Below are positions 23,601 to 34,533 of a DNA stretch of 62,000 nt, one piece after another. How positions within the stretch are numbered: the stretch's first letter is position 1; the number at the start of each line of letters is the position of its first letter. The translations under genes were made by a program, and so were the position numbers. The stretch comes from Symsagittifera roscoffensis. Lineage: Eukaryota; Xenacoelomorpha; Acoela; Convolutidae. A model generated the notes under the pieces. The model was not told where the DNA came from. It saw only the letters and a list, made by a program, of their open reading frames with translations, and did not search any database. The stretch lies in NCBI RefSeq assembly GCF_963678635.1, contig NC_087070.1, positions 30,034,390 to 30,096,389 of the forward strand, in the 5' to 3' direction.

Positions 23601-24687
23601 CTTAGCATTCAGAGAAACTTAGCATATTTTTTTGTTCCGACTTTCGTAACGAAAGTAACGGAATATTTGTGCTCGGGGTCGGGGTGGTTTTTCTTCAGAC
23701 AATTTTCGACTTTTTAACTAGTCCTTTATGACGGCATTTTTTATATCATTCAAAAGGCATTGTTGTTTTGAGTTAAAATTTGAAAGATAATTCCCCAGTG
23801 ATAATTTTTTGTAAAGTTATGGGGGTTTAAAGTTTACGATTTTGGTCAATTTGGGACAATTAATACGCGTTCAATTTGCGCTATGAACGCCTAAGTGGAG
23901 AATTAATCCGTTTTAGAAATCGTTCCAAATTGGTTGAAGACTTTGTACTTTATATGGCGTGTGGGGGGATGGTTTTCGCAAAAAGTCTCAAATTAAAAAA
24001 AAAGTTCTTTGTTTTTCGTTTTATTTTAATAGATTTATTTTTTCATGTTATTTACTGCTCCATAGACCTGAAAAGGCAGTCGGAACCTTCAGTACTTCGC
24101 CCCGATACGAGGAGTCTTTAATTTTGCAATAAAGTATATCTACAGAATTTAACCATACAATGTTAACTTTTGCATAACGAATTCCATGCAAAAAAGTACA
24201 ACCAGAGAAACGAAATTACCTCTGAAACTGATATTGCAATTGATTTTGAGTATATCTATTCCTTCCAAGCATTGGAAAAAAAATGCATTGGAAAGCTCAC
24301 CGTAATCTATTCTCACTGAAGGATGAGCAACCTTATTTCTTAACCTAAAACAGCTGATCGAACAATTTTTGGTAACTTTTTTTAAATCTGAAAAGAATGG
24401 TCTCAAAAACTCTTTCAAGCAGATTTTTCTAGTCTAACTTGTAAAACAAGCCCCCAATGAAATGACTGTTCCTGTTTTTAGGCATCCATGAAAGGTGTGG
24501 GATGCCTCGTTCTGCGGTTGATGAAGCCGTTGAAAATTGTCGGAACACCCATGCAGTCGGAAGAAGCGGAACTACAGAGGAAATTGCGAACATGATCGCG
24601 TTCATTGCAAGCAAGGAATGCTCTTTCGTCACTGGGAACATTACAATGGTGGACGGGGGACTCAATTGCACAAATCCACTTTGGTAG
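20603..24687 (+). CDS. Classical short-chain dehydrogenase/reductase, SDR gene 1 (267 aa, three exons)
   Basis: Exons 20603-20813, 22620-23006 and 24482-24687 join in phase 1 at both junctions (CTAG|GTTTGA ... TTTTCAG|GC; ACAG|GTAATC ... TTTTTAG|GC). The 267-aa product has the family's usual size. The cofactor motif TGASSGIG is at 17-24, NNAG at 98-101, and the catalytic set is N124, S151, Y164 and K168. NPGFVDT follows, and VDGG lies near the C-terminus. It should be a cytosolic NAD(P)(H)-dependent oxidoreductase similar to FabG/3-oxoacyl reductases; the substrate cannot be told. No signal peptide or membrane anchor is seen. The start ATG opens the family's N-terminus and has A at -3. The paralogue at 28141-30697 has introns at the same positions and phases, so the two arose by gene duplication. 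Introns hold repeats (22059-22556, 23634-24119). Confidence 0.9.
20910..20996. repeat. Direct repeat in SDR gene 1 intron 1, left copy
   Basis: About 87 bp (TTTGTAACTAAGAAGCCACA ... GAGATTTCAGGAAT), repeated at 21941-22027 with about four differences. The copies are 1.03 kb apart within the same intron. A poly-C run (21120-21180) lies between them. Confidence 0.75.
21941..22027. repeat. Direct repeat in SDR gene 1 intron 1, right copy
   Basis: Second copy of 20910-20996. The pair may mark a local duplication or the edges of an inserted segment. Confidence 0.75.
22059..22556. repeat. Dispersed 0.5-kb repeat, copy 1
   Basis: It starts GTTGCGACTTTCGTAACG and ends near AGTCGGAACATTCAGGG, then GAGCAGTCG. 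It shares these ends and much of the middle with 23634-24119 and 34029-34533. The start GTTCCGACT of the family is the inverted complement of AGTCGGAAC near its end. Non-coding; probably a non-autonomous transposon. Confidence 0.65.
23634..24119. repeat. Dispersed 0.5-kb repeat, copy 2
   Basis: It lies in intron 2 of SDR gene 1. The 5' end is GTTCCGACTTTCGTAACGAA; the 3' part has CAGTCGGAACCTTCAG, then GATACGAGGAGTC. Same orientation as the other two copies. Confidence 0.65.
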
Positions 24688-24856
24688 TGAATAATTGGCC
24701 CGTGTGCACGATTATGAAATACTAATTGACTGAAGTAACATTTGGATGAAACAAAATGAACTCTACCCGCTCTTCTCCTCTTCCTCCTCATTCTTTAAAC
24801 TGGAGTGGGATACCCGAGTCAAAACTCGTGCATAAAACTTTCCATGAGAAATGTAT

Positions 24857-24862
24857 AATAAA
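24857..24862 (+). terminator. Polyadenylation signal of SDR gene 1
   Basis: AATAAA, 170 bases after the stop codon of SDR gene 1. Confidence 0.5.
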
Positions 24863-25118
24863 ATCTCACCCAATTTTCTGTTTTCTGTAGAGAAACTATT
24901 GATTTCTCTTCTTATAATTGATATAAAATTTTCTGATTATGCTAAATTTGATTCAAATTACAGAGTGGTAGACCAACAGTGGATTAACAGAACTTGAGTT
25001 CTTGTTTCAATATTACTTTGCCTTTTTCGTGGATGGGCCCAGTTTGTGGAATAAGTATAGGTATACGGTTCAAGAAGTACAGCGGTATACGGTTCAAATA
25101 AACTAAATTATCTGCATA

Positions 25119-26212
25119 CCCGGGATGACCAAAAATACTAGTCATACAATTTCCATATATAGAAAAATGCTAGTCATACACTTTCCATACAATTCCATAC
25201 GTACAGAAAATTGCATGAAAGGTCTATGATTAGTATTTTTTCATATATGGAAATTGTATGACTAGGATTTTTCCATAAACCAAAAATATTGATTTTTTAC
25301 ATTTTAATTTCTCAAAACTTTTTGGTTGTGTTCGTAAGCGAACACAAATGACATAAACCTGGATTACTCAACCGTAGTAACATAAGGTTTGACCGTCTCG
25401 CATTAAGGATGCATTGGAAACAGCCTGACATGTGTTACTTCTGTCTCACACAAATAATATAGCGAAAGTAATGAACTTTTAAATTTTGGCAATATTTTTC
25501 CAAGATGTTTATTTCTAAAATTTGAATTTTTAAATTACCAGACATTGATCAAGGCATACAAAAACATGTCATACAAAAGAAAGAGGAGTTTTAAGCATTT
25601 TTGAAAAAAGTTATGAAGAGAAAAGGAAAAAAATCCAATATTAGTATATCCAGGACTACGTTATACACACAAAAAATTAAATTTTGCATGCAAAATTTTT
25701 TTTTCAAAAAATGTTTGTTTGAATACGAAAATCAATTTGCGGTTGAAAAAAACACAAAAAAAATTTTTGGGGGCAATTTCATTGTCGTCGCCATCAAAAA
25801 AATGCTAGTCATACAATTTCCATATATGGAAATTGTTTGACTAGTGTTTTTTGTTTCAGAAAACAAAAACAAAAAAAGTCAAACTTTTCAGTTGTAGCAG
25901 CCCAAAAAACGCTTAAATGCTTTGCCAGCAGTTGAATTGATTGTTCGAAGCTTTTTTTCTCAAAACTTTCTTTGAAAAAAATGCTAATCATGCAATTTCT
26001 ATATATAGAAATTGTATGAGTAGCATTTTTTCATGCCATTTTTTTATGAAGAGATACCAATTTCGATACCAAAACAACTATAAAATACCTTTAAAATTCG
26101 ATTAAACTGTCTTTGCAAAAATGTATGAAATTTGTATGACTAGCATTTTTCCATAGACTAAGTGTATGAAATTATATGATTAGCATTTTTGGTCTATGGA
26201 GGTCAACCCGGG
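25119..26212. mobile_element. TIR element, CCCGGG family, with internal hairpins
   Basis: 1094 bp, TA|CCCGGGATGACC ... GGTCAACCCGGG|TA, with TA duplicated at both sides and further inverted homology inside (ACCAAAAATACTAGTCATAC against GATTAGCATTTTTGGTC). It contains at least two near-perfect hairpins with about 25-bp arms, centred near 25825 and 26005 (ATGCTAGTCATACAATTTCC with its complement). Non-autonomous, Tc1/mariner-like by its TA target. Its right 880 bp were copied again at 27063-27942 by the tandem duplication. Confidence 0.7.
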
Positions 26213-27062
26213 TAATCACAAACAAAGATTTTCAAACGCAGTTTCTGAAAGTATTACGTCCACACAATATAGTCCAATTTTAACTCTTGAATAAAACATG
26301 TTTTGAACAGAGCTAATCTTTCAAATCAAACTAATCTTAGTTGTAATTTCATATTTGTGAAGATTGTGAAGGTTTGTGCATTCTACTGAAAAATAGTTTT
26401 GAGAAAAACAATGGCCGACTCTTCGCCATTATTCACTGGCAGTGAGGTTGTAATAGTTACTGGCGCTAGTTCTGGCATCGGGGCAGTCACAGTGGTCCGG
26501 CTGGCTCAGAGGGGAGTGAGGAAGTTCTGTTTGACCGGCAGAAACGAACAAGGACTGCAGAAGACGAAAGACACTGTCATCCGGGAGGCCACTAAAGATG
26601 CGGTGTTTGTTGATGTCCTAGGTTTGAAACATGACTATTCTAATTTAATTGTAAAATGTTTTAGTAATTCAAAATGTAAATAGACTGCGCGAGCAATCAG
26701 TTAACGCGGTGTTAATTATTTTAAAATTTTCATTTCTTGCGGTTACAATTGCAATGAGAACAATCATTAGCGGTTTTAGGGGAAAGGGGGTTCGGAAACT
26801 TCTCTCAAAGAATCCCCCGCCGACCTAACGGGCCCCTTTTTGTTCTGTTTTGAGATATAAAATTTGAGAGATAAAATTTTTCTAAAATTCAGCATATACT
26901 AATTTGAGGAGCGCGCCCAAAAAAAAACGCAATTTTTTGTCAAAACTGTCCAAAAAGTTCATAAAAACGCTTTTTTTGGCCTGTTGTTTTAAAAAATTGC
27001 TTGCGACGCAGAAAATTTAGTCGGAATAGAATCTTAACTTTAAATTGGGAGAGCTAAACAAA
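25333..27062. repeat. 1730-bp tandem duplication, unit 1
   Basis: It starts CGTAAGCGAACACAAATGAC, and every base lines up with unit 2 at an offset of 1730. I saw only two differences (25372 C/A, 25973 T/A). The unit covers most of the CCCGGG TIR element, the upstream region and first exon of SDR gene 2, and the start of its intron. Confidence 0.95.
26411..26621 (+). pseudogene. Extra copy of SDR gene 2 first exon
   Basis: The exon (ATGGCCGACTCTTCGCC ... GATGTCCTAG|GTTTGA) is intact and identical to 28141-28351, with TGASSGIG encoded. No second or third exon follows before the next copy of exon 1. It could serve as an alternative first exon spliced to 29529, giving the same protein, or be an orphan exon. 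It has no acceptor and cannot be included together with the second copy. Marked pseudogene only because it is incomplete alone. Confidence 0.75.
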
Positions 27063-28792
27063 CGTAAGCGAACACAAATGACATAAACCTGGATTACTCA
27101 AACGTAGTAACATAAGGTTTGACCGTCTCGCATTAAGGATGCATTGGAAACAGCCTGACATGTGTTACTTCTGTCTCACACAAATAATATAGCGAAAGTA
27201 ATGAACTTTTAAATTTTGGCAATATTTTTCCAAGATGTTTATTTCTAAAATTTGAATTTTTAAATTACCAGACATTGATCAAGGCATACAAAAACATGTC
27301 ATACAAAAGAAAGAGGAGTTTTAAGCATTTTTGAAAAAAGTTATGAAGAGAAAAGGAAAAAAATCCAATATTAGTATATCCAGGACTACGTTATACACAC
27401 AAAAAATTAAATTTTGCATGCAAAATTTTTTTTTCAAAAAATGTTTGTTTGAATACGAAAATCAATTTGCGGTTGAAAAAAACACAAAAAAAATTTTTGG
27501 GGGCAATTTCATTGTCGTCGCCATCAAAAAAATGCTAGTCATACAATTTCCATATATGGAAATTGTTTGACTAGTGTTTTTTGTTTCAGAAAACAAAAAC
27601 AAAAAAAGTCAAACTTTTCAGTTGTAGCAGCCCAAAAAACGCTTAAATGCTTTGCCAGCAGTTGAATTGATTGTTCGAAGCTTTTTTTCTCAAAACTTTC
27701 TTAGAAAAAAATGCTAATCATGCAATTTCTATATATAGAAATTGTATGAGTAGCATTTTTTCATGCCATTTTTTTATGAAGAGATACCAATTTCGATACC
27801 AAAACAACTATAAAATACCTTTAAAATTCGATTAAACTGTCTTTGCAAAAATGTATGAAATTTGTATGACTAGCATTTTTCCATAGACTAAGTGTATGAA
27901 ATTATATGATTAGCATTTTTGGTCTATGGAGGTCAACCCGGGTAATCACAAACAAAGATTTTCAAACGCAGTTTCTGAAAGTATTACGTCCACACAATAT
28001 AGTCCAATTTTAACTCTTGAATAAAACATGTTTTGAACAGAGCTAATCTTTCAAATCAAACTAATCTTAGTTGTAATTTCATATTTGTGAAGATTGTGAA
28101 GGTTTGTGCATTCTACTGAAAAATAGTTTTGAGAAAAACAATGGCCGACTCTTCGCCATTATTCACTGGCAGTGAGGTTGTAATAGTTACTGGCGCTAGT
28201 TCTGGCATCGGGGCAGTCACAGTGGTCCGGCTGGCTCAGAGGGGAGTGAGGAAGTTCTGTTTGACCGGCAGAAACGAACAAGGACTGCAGAAGACGAAAG
28301 ACACTGTCATCCGGGAGGCCACTAAAGATGCGGTGTTTGTTGATGTCCTAGGTTTGAAACATGACTATTCTAATTTAATTGTAAAATGTTTTAGTAATTC
28401 AAAATGTAAATAGACTGCGCGAGCAATCAGTTAACGCGGTGTTAATTATTTTAAAATTTTCATTTCTTGCGGTTACAATTGCAATGAGAACAATCATTAG
28501 CGGTTTTAGGGGAAAGGGGGTTCGGAAACTTCTCTCAAAGAATCCCCCGCCGACCTAACGGGCCCCTTTTTGTTCTGTTTTGAGATATAAAATTTGAGAG
28601 ATAAAATTTTTCTAAAATTCAGCATATACTAATTTGAGGAGCGCGCCCAAAAAAAAACGCAATTTTTTGTCAAAACTGTCCAAAAAGTTCATAAAAACGC
28701 TTTTTTTGGCCTGTTGTTTTAAAAAATTGCTTGCGACGCAGAAAATTTAGTCGGAATAGAATCTTAACTTTAAATTGGGAGAGCTAAACAAA
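27063..28792. repeat. 1730-bp tandem duplication, unit 2
   Basis: Second unit, adjoining the first. After it the sequence continues with ATTGATTTGGTCGAC, which is unique. The left part is a 5'-truncated copy of the CCCGGG TIR element, so the element was already there when the duplication happened. Confidence 0.95.
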
Positions 28793-30697
28793 TTGATTTG
28801 GTCGACTTGAAAAAATGTCCACAGTTTTCAACATTCCGCGACATTAACAATTTTTAGCTCTCTGCTGTCTTGGAATCAACGAACAAATAATTAAAACATT
28901 GTATTGCTCAAAATTGCTCCTAAAATGGCCGATCTTGCGTATTCCGCAACAAAACTTGCCGAATTCGGAACAGTTTGTGAAATCCACACACAAATCTCAT
29001 TATATGTATATTTAAAACATCTGCTGTCGCGGAATTTGTATTTGTAAGCGGAACTTGTAATTTGTAAGTGAAATCCCCAGTTTTTTGCGGAATCCAAAAA
29101 CAAAACTAATTACGTCTTGGAAATATTTTAAAACCGACTTTGTTTTTTGTTGGTACCAGCGAGACTTTCTAGCAGTTCAATCTCATTTCCTGACAACAGT
29201 TCAATCCAGGTTTTTTCAATCTCAATCAATGCCAACAATTCAATCTCTTTCACTGACAACAATTCAATCCAGCTAAAACTCACCAGCTAAATCTCAAATA
29301 CTGAAAGAATGAAAACCGAAAGAATGAACGCCTCTTTTACCTCAAGTACTGAACCAATGAAAACCGCATGAAACGTAAAAGTTTTTAATTAAATTTATGT
29401 CAGGCGTTTATTCTTTTCTGAACTTTTTTTCGAGCTTCAGTTGGAGTTAACAGATAAGGAGTTAGAAATTAGGTACAGAAACTGGTTACTTCAATCTTAA
29501 GTTGATAGGTTTTTTTTTCATTTTTCAGGTGATTTGATTGAAGCTCAAACAGCCCAGAAAATTGTCGACGATACTATCAAAGCGCTTGGAAGAGTCGATA
29601 TCCTAATAAACAACGCCGGTTGGACGTTCGGAATGACGCCGATCTTCGAACAGTCGATTGAAAACTTCCAGAAAACGTTTGACCTGAATCTCAAAGCAGC
29701 CGTTGTTCTGACCAAATTGTGTCTCCCTTACTTGCGGGAATCTAAAGGAAACGTTGTAAATGTCTCCTCGGTAGGAAGTGTTCAGAACTATGATAACCTC
29801 TCGTTCTACTGTATGAGCAAGGCGGCTCTGGATATGTTCACCAAATGTCTGGCTTCTGAGGAAGGCAAAAATGGCATCAGGGTTAACTCAGTCAATCCTG
29901 GATTTGTGGATACCCGTAATCTTTTTTCGAAAAAGTTATTCTGTAATTTTATCCAATTTTTCAGGAAAAGCCTAAAATTGTTTCCGACTTTATTAATTTT
30001 TTTATTGAACTGACTTGCTCGGAATTTTGTTGACGGTGCATTTTGACAAAAAAACTTTGTCGTTTTTTCGACCATTTGGCCACATCGGCAATTGATCTAA
30101 TTGATAAAGAAAACCCCCGAGCCAATATTTCTTTTGTTTTTTCAAGAACGAGAAGAAAAAATCACGTACAATTAATTTCTAATCTTGCGACTAAAAACGT
30201 TTTTTAAAAGTGGATAGTGACTCCGCCAATCAATACAGAGGATTTTTGCTCAAGATAGCGCGGTGCATGCCTATCAAAGATTGAGTTTTTCTCAGCCAAA
30301 CCATTGTTTGTTTCTTAAAACAAGAATCCTTATGTAGATGGTTTAATTTTGGTAGGACCAACTGCGTGTGATATATTCGACTCAGATTCCAACTTGGAGC
30401 CAATTTAGCTCCGCCACACTTACCCCTTTTTGGGGGTCGGATATTTGCTCGATCCTGAAAACCTACTCTTTAAATCTGCTTTTGTTTTTACGAGGTATCC
30501 ATGTGAAGTGTGGGATGCCCCAGTCTATGGTGGAGGCTGTGATTAAGAATTGTGCAAACACCCATTCAGTGGGAAGAAGCGGAACTGCCGAGGAGATTGC
30601 AAGCATGATCCCATTCCTTGCTAGCAAGGAGTGCCCTTTCGTCTCTGGGAACATTACAATGGTGGACGGGGGCCGCAATTGCTATAACCCTCTGTAA
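28141..30697 (+). CDS. Classical short-chain dehydrogenase/reductase, SDR gene 2 (266 aa, three exons)
   Basis: Exons 28141-28351, 29529-29915 and 30495-30697 join in phase 1, exactly as in SDR gene 1 (exon lengths 211, 387 and 203 against 211, 387 and 206). The product carries TGASSGIG, NNAG, the N-S-Y-K set with YCMSK, NPGFVDT and VDGG, so it should be an active NAD(P)-dependent oxidoreductase of unknown substrate, most likely cytosolic. The second donor is weak: the last exon base is C (TACCC|GTAATC), giving Arg where gene 1 has Gly. If it is not used, translation reads on into the intron and stops at 30013. The ATG is preceded by AAACA. The promoter region and exon 1 are doubled by the 1730-bp duplication. 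Confidence 0.88.
29160..29290. repeat. Imperfect short tandem repeats in SDR gene 2 intron 1
   Basis: Several degenerate copies of a CTGACAACAGTTCAATC-like unit occur in a row. They are non-coding. Confidence 0.45.
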
Positions 30698-30718
30698 ACA
30701 AGCACTGAAAATCATGTT

Positions 30719-30724
30719 AATAAA
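30719..30724 (+). terminator. Polyadenylation signal of SDR gene 2
   Basis: AATAAA only 22 bases after the stop codon, implying a very short 3' UTR if used. Confidence 0.45.
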
Positions 30725-30808
30725 AAAAACCGATTACGTGAAAATAACTTTTGACTAGTTATTCAACAAACTGTTTCAAATTTGAAAAAATACTACGACT
30801 GATGGATA

Positions 30809-31278
30809 CAGTGCTGATTTAAATTAACCGGACAAAACGCGTTAAACTTGAAATTTAAAAACGTTTTTCTCAAATTGGGTTGAGTTTAGGTGAAAACTTA
30901 TGAAGACAAAACTTGCTTAAAATTTTAGCAGAATTAGTATGGTGTAATTTGTTTTGCGAAATTCGGGCCGGAAATTTTACCTCAAAAATGGGTCATTTTG
31001 GCTTTTCTTAGTTAATCAGAAATTACGCTCAGTCTGTGATCGACTGGGGTATTTTTGGCGTAATTTCTGATTAACTAAGAAAAACCAAAATGACCCATTT
31101 TTGAGGTAAAATTTCGGGCCCGAATTTCGCAAAACAAATTACACCATATTAATTCTGCTAAAATTTTAAGCAAGTTTTGTCTTCATAAGTTTTCACCTAA
31201 ACTCAACCCAATTTGAGTAAAACGGGTTTTAAATTTCAAGTTTAACGCGTTTTGTCCGGTTAATTTAAATCAGCACTG
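30809..31278. mobile_element. Palindromic MITE with long terminal inverted repeats
   Basis: 470 bp, TA|CAGTGCTGATTTAAATTAAC ... GTTAATTTAAATCAGCACTG|TA. The arms (30809-31028 and 31058-31278) are about 220 bp each and complementary with few mismatches, leaving a 29-base loop. CAGTGCTG ends and the TA duplication fit a Tc1/mariner-derived MITE. It lies just downstream of SDR gene 2 and could fold into long double-stranded RNA if transcribed. Confidence 0.85.
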
Positions 31279-31280
31279 TA

Positions 31281-32579
31281 CCAATGGGTCAGATTGTTTG
31301 AATAATTAGAATTACCCAAAGTAGTTCTCCACTAAATTTTTTTTAGTTCGACCAAATTGATTTTCCGAGCTTTTCTGAATCACTATTAAAAAATCTCTTT
31401 GAGCAATTTTTCTTCGCAGCAAAGATATTTTAGACAAAATAGGCCAAAAAAGCGTTATTAGGTACAAGTTGAAAAGTTTTGACCAAAATGTTCCCCCTCA
31501 AAATTAATTTAGTGGCGCCAAAAGCGTCTTTTGAAAAACTTAAGGTCCGTCAGTTCAAAAATTAGTAGAAAAAGGGCGCCCTTTGGGTGGTCAGGGGTTC
31601 GATTATGCAATACTAGATGAATTATAGGCAATACTTTTATAGGCAATAAATTATAGGCAAAATTATAGGCAAAACTTAAAAAAATCGGAAGAAAATCTTT
31701 CTACCAATATTCTTGAAAATAAACTGATAACCTGCTTCAAAAAAAAAACATGAAATGAAAAAACATAACAGCTGAGACTTCAGTAAAGATACGCTTGTTT
31801 TCGACAAAAAAAAATCGTTTTCCAAAAAAAATTGCGATAAAAGTTTGTTTTTTACTCCGACGAAAAAAATTTTCACGGGATTTTTTCGCAACGAAAGGCT
31901 TCCGCAGTATGAAAAAGAAAATTTAAGGACGGTTATACCACGTCAGATCGTTTGTTTTTGTTTTCGCCACAAACGTAGCATTTTTGCTACAATGCATTGC
32001 TTTTTCAGCTGCTCTCATACTTTCTTTCTGGCCAAACATCATTAAAAAAACATAAACTATAGTTTTTTTTCAAAGTGATTACAAACATCAATCGAACTGC
32101 TCATATAACAAGGCGAAGCACTGAATAATCTGACTGCATTTTTAGGGGCCATTTTTTTCATTTTATCTTCCACGCAGTTTTTAAAGTACAACGCGATGTA
32201 TTTAGCAACTAGCATCCTGAAATCTTGACCTAATGACTTGCCTCAACTCAATTTGGAACGATTTACTAAATAACGCGTGTTTTGAGAACGCAACATATCG
32301 CGCATTAGTTATTCCAAACTGGTCAAGTTAGCAATTTTCATACCCCCACAACGCTTTGTTAAATATCGAAAACTGACTGAATTAAAAAACCACTTCAGGC
32401 ATGAATATTCAGTTTTTTTTCGAAAATTGGAAAAACAACGGAAAATTTGCATAATATGAAACTCATAGCTGATACAGCGCTAAAAAGTTTTGGTTCAGAA
32501 TTAATTGATTGTTTTTTTAATTGTCATCAATCTCAACAACAGGGCCACAAGGCTAAAAAGTCCCATTGGTCAAAACGTA
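31281..32579. other. Gene-free stretch, nothing recognised
   Basis: AT-rich sequence. The open frames are short, without supporting splice sites or motifs. Confidence 0.4.
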
Positions 32580-33830
32580 TATCATGCGACCAATCGAATA
32601 ATTTTATCTCACGGTTCTTACACCAAATTTTTCTAGCGTTAATTGAAGAGTGCGGCATTGCTTTGTGAAAAAGCGTACATCATTCGACCATTCGATTAAT
32701 TTTATTTCACGGTTTCACACCACATTTTTCTAGCGCTGATTGAAGAGTGCGTTATTGCCAGATTGCAAAGTACCGGCATTGGAGTCCCATGAATAAAAAT
32801 CGATTATAGTTGAGTTTCCTTGTCAGTTTCCACAAAAGTGAAAACAAATCGATTATAATCAATTAAAAATGGATTGTAATATTTCTATTTTTCGAGGCAA
32901 CAAAAGCCTTTTTTCATCCATTAGAATCGATTTTTTTTTTTCATTTTTGTGGACACTGACAATGAAACTAAATTATAATCGATTTTTTTCCACTTTACTG
33001 AGATGCGAATTTCAACGCACATAAAGTCTTTTCTACGTTTTGAATTAAAATTAATTACGTTGGTTACTTGTTGTTCAATTGAAGTCTTTTCTACCTAACT
33101 TTGATATTTTTGTTACTTTTTATATTACTCAACATTCAGGTGGGGGGGGGGTGTGGTTCCAGGTGAGGGGTGTGGTTTCAGGTGGGGGGGGGGGTTCATG
33201 TGGGGGTGGGTTTAGGTGGAGGGATGTGAGTTCAGGTGGGGGTGAGTTCAGGTGGGGGCGTGTGGGTTCAGGTGAGGGGGGGGGGGTTCAGTGGGGCAAA
33301 CGTTAGGGGGATTGAAGGGGAGCAAAGGGGCAAACGTTGGGGGGGGGGGGGGGGGGGGGGAAGAGCTAAACGGAATCTTTTTGCAATTTGAGTTTAGGTT
33401 TTGAAATGGATTAGGCCAGGCCGTACACTCGCTTTGCAAAGTTTCCGCATCACTCACTTGATAAATGCAGAAATTCTTGCAAAACTTTGCACGACACGCG
33501 AAACAAAAATAAAGTGGAAAAAATCCATTTTATTGTGATTTCCTACTTATTATAAAATCCATAATAATGGATTCCCAATGAATTATAATGCTTTTTGTTT
33601 CGACGAGAAAAAATGGATTTAAATCTAGTTTTCGTCCAGTTTGGTTGTCTGAACGTAACATGGTAATCGATTATATTTACAACATTATAGGCCATGAAAA
33701 ACCATTTTAATCGATTTGTTTTCACTTTTCTTAAAAGCGGGTAAAACGTTTACAAAGTGATCTGGTAATGCCGCACTCTTTGATCGGCGCTTGAATAATT
33801 TGGTGGTCGTAAAATCAGTCTGCAAATTTA
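32580..33830. repeat. Foldback repeat carrying a nested TIR element
   Basis: Two tandem copies of about 92 bp (near 32580 and 32672, each with TCACGGTT ... AATTGAAGAGTGCG) lie left of the TIR element at 32773. An inverted copy (GCCGCACTCTTTGATCGGCG, then CTTGAATAATTTGGTGG) lies right of it near 33770-33820. The TIR element therefore sits in the loop between inverted arms of another repeat. Confidence 0.5.
32773..33741. mobile_element. TIR element, CCCGC family, copy 3
   Basis: 969 bp, TA|CCGGCATTGGAGTC ... TTAAAAGCGGG|TA. It aligns end to end with 7910-8877 (968 bp), including the G-rich centre at 33140-33360 and AATCGATT motifs. Predicted peptides across the G runs are compositional artefacts. 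Confidence 0.7.
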
Positions 33831-34028
33831 GTAAAGAACGCAGTGACGCAAAACTTGCTTGAAAGATGAAACGAAATCCTTCATTCAGCTTTTTGTTCTG
33901 TCTTTTACCTAGAGTATAAAAAGTTGTTGATTTAAGACCTGAATACTAACTTATAAAGTTATAAACATTTACGCGAAATCTTACAAACGCGAAATTGCGT
34001 GGTGTTTACTGTATGAGATGTAGTTTTT

Positions 34029-34533
34029 GTTCCGACTTTCGTGACGAAAATAACGGAATATTTGTGCTCGGATGAGTTTTTTTTCTTCAGACAAACTTCG
34101 TCTTTTTAACTAGCCATTTTTGACGGATTTTTTTTAAAATCAATTAAAAAGTATTGTTGTCCTGAGCCTATATTTGAAAAGAGATTTTACCTGTGATATT
34201 TTCTCCTAAAATTATGGGGGTTCAAAGATTGACGTTTTGGGCAATTTGGGACAATAACGCGCGATAAATTTCACGCGATTAACGCGTTAGCGAACATTTA
34301 ATCTGTCTTGAAATTGTTCTAAATTGGTTGAAATAAGCTTCTTTGCTATAACTGATTGGTTATTAGGAGCAAAATCTGTCAAAATCTGGTGAGTGGGGGG
34401 ATGAAGTTCACAAAAAACCTCAATTTTTTTTTCATTTTATTTTATTACAATTCATTTTTTTATGTTATTACTGCTCCATAGGCCTTAAAAGACACTGAGA
34501 ACATTCAGGGCTTCGCCCTCATACGAGCAGTCT
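34029..34533. repeat. Dispersed 0.5-kb repeat, copy 3
   Basis: It starts GTTCCGACTTTCGTGACG and ends CAGGGCTTCGCCCTCATACG, then AGCAGTC. The small GGGC-TTC-GCCC hairpin near the 3' end is best preserved here. Related to 22059-22556 and 23634-24119. Confidence 0.65.

Noticed and set aside
26399-26683. Longer start (TTG) for the SDR exon
   Set aside because: The frame extension has no ATG; the ATG at 26411 (and 28141) fits the family N-terminus and the paralogue.
33079-33457. Gly- or Pro-rich peptides around the G runs
   Set aside because: Products of poly-G/C tracts in a transposon; composition only.
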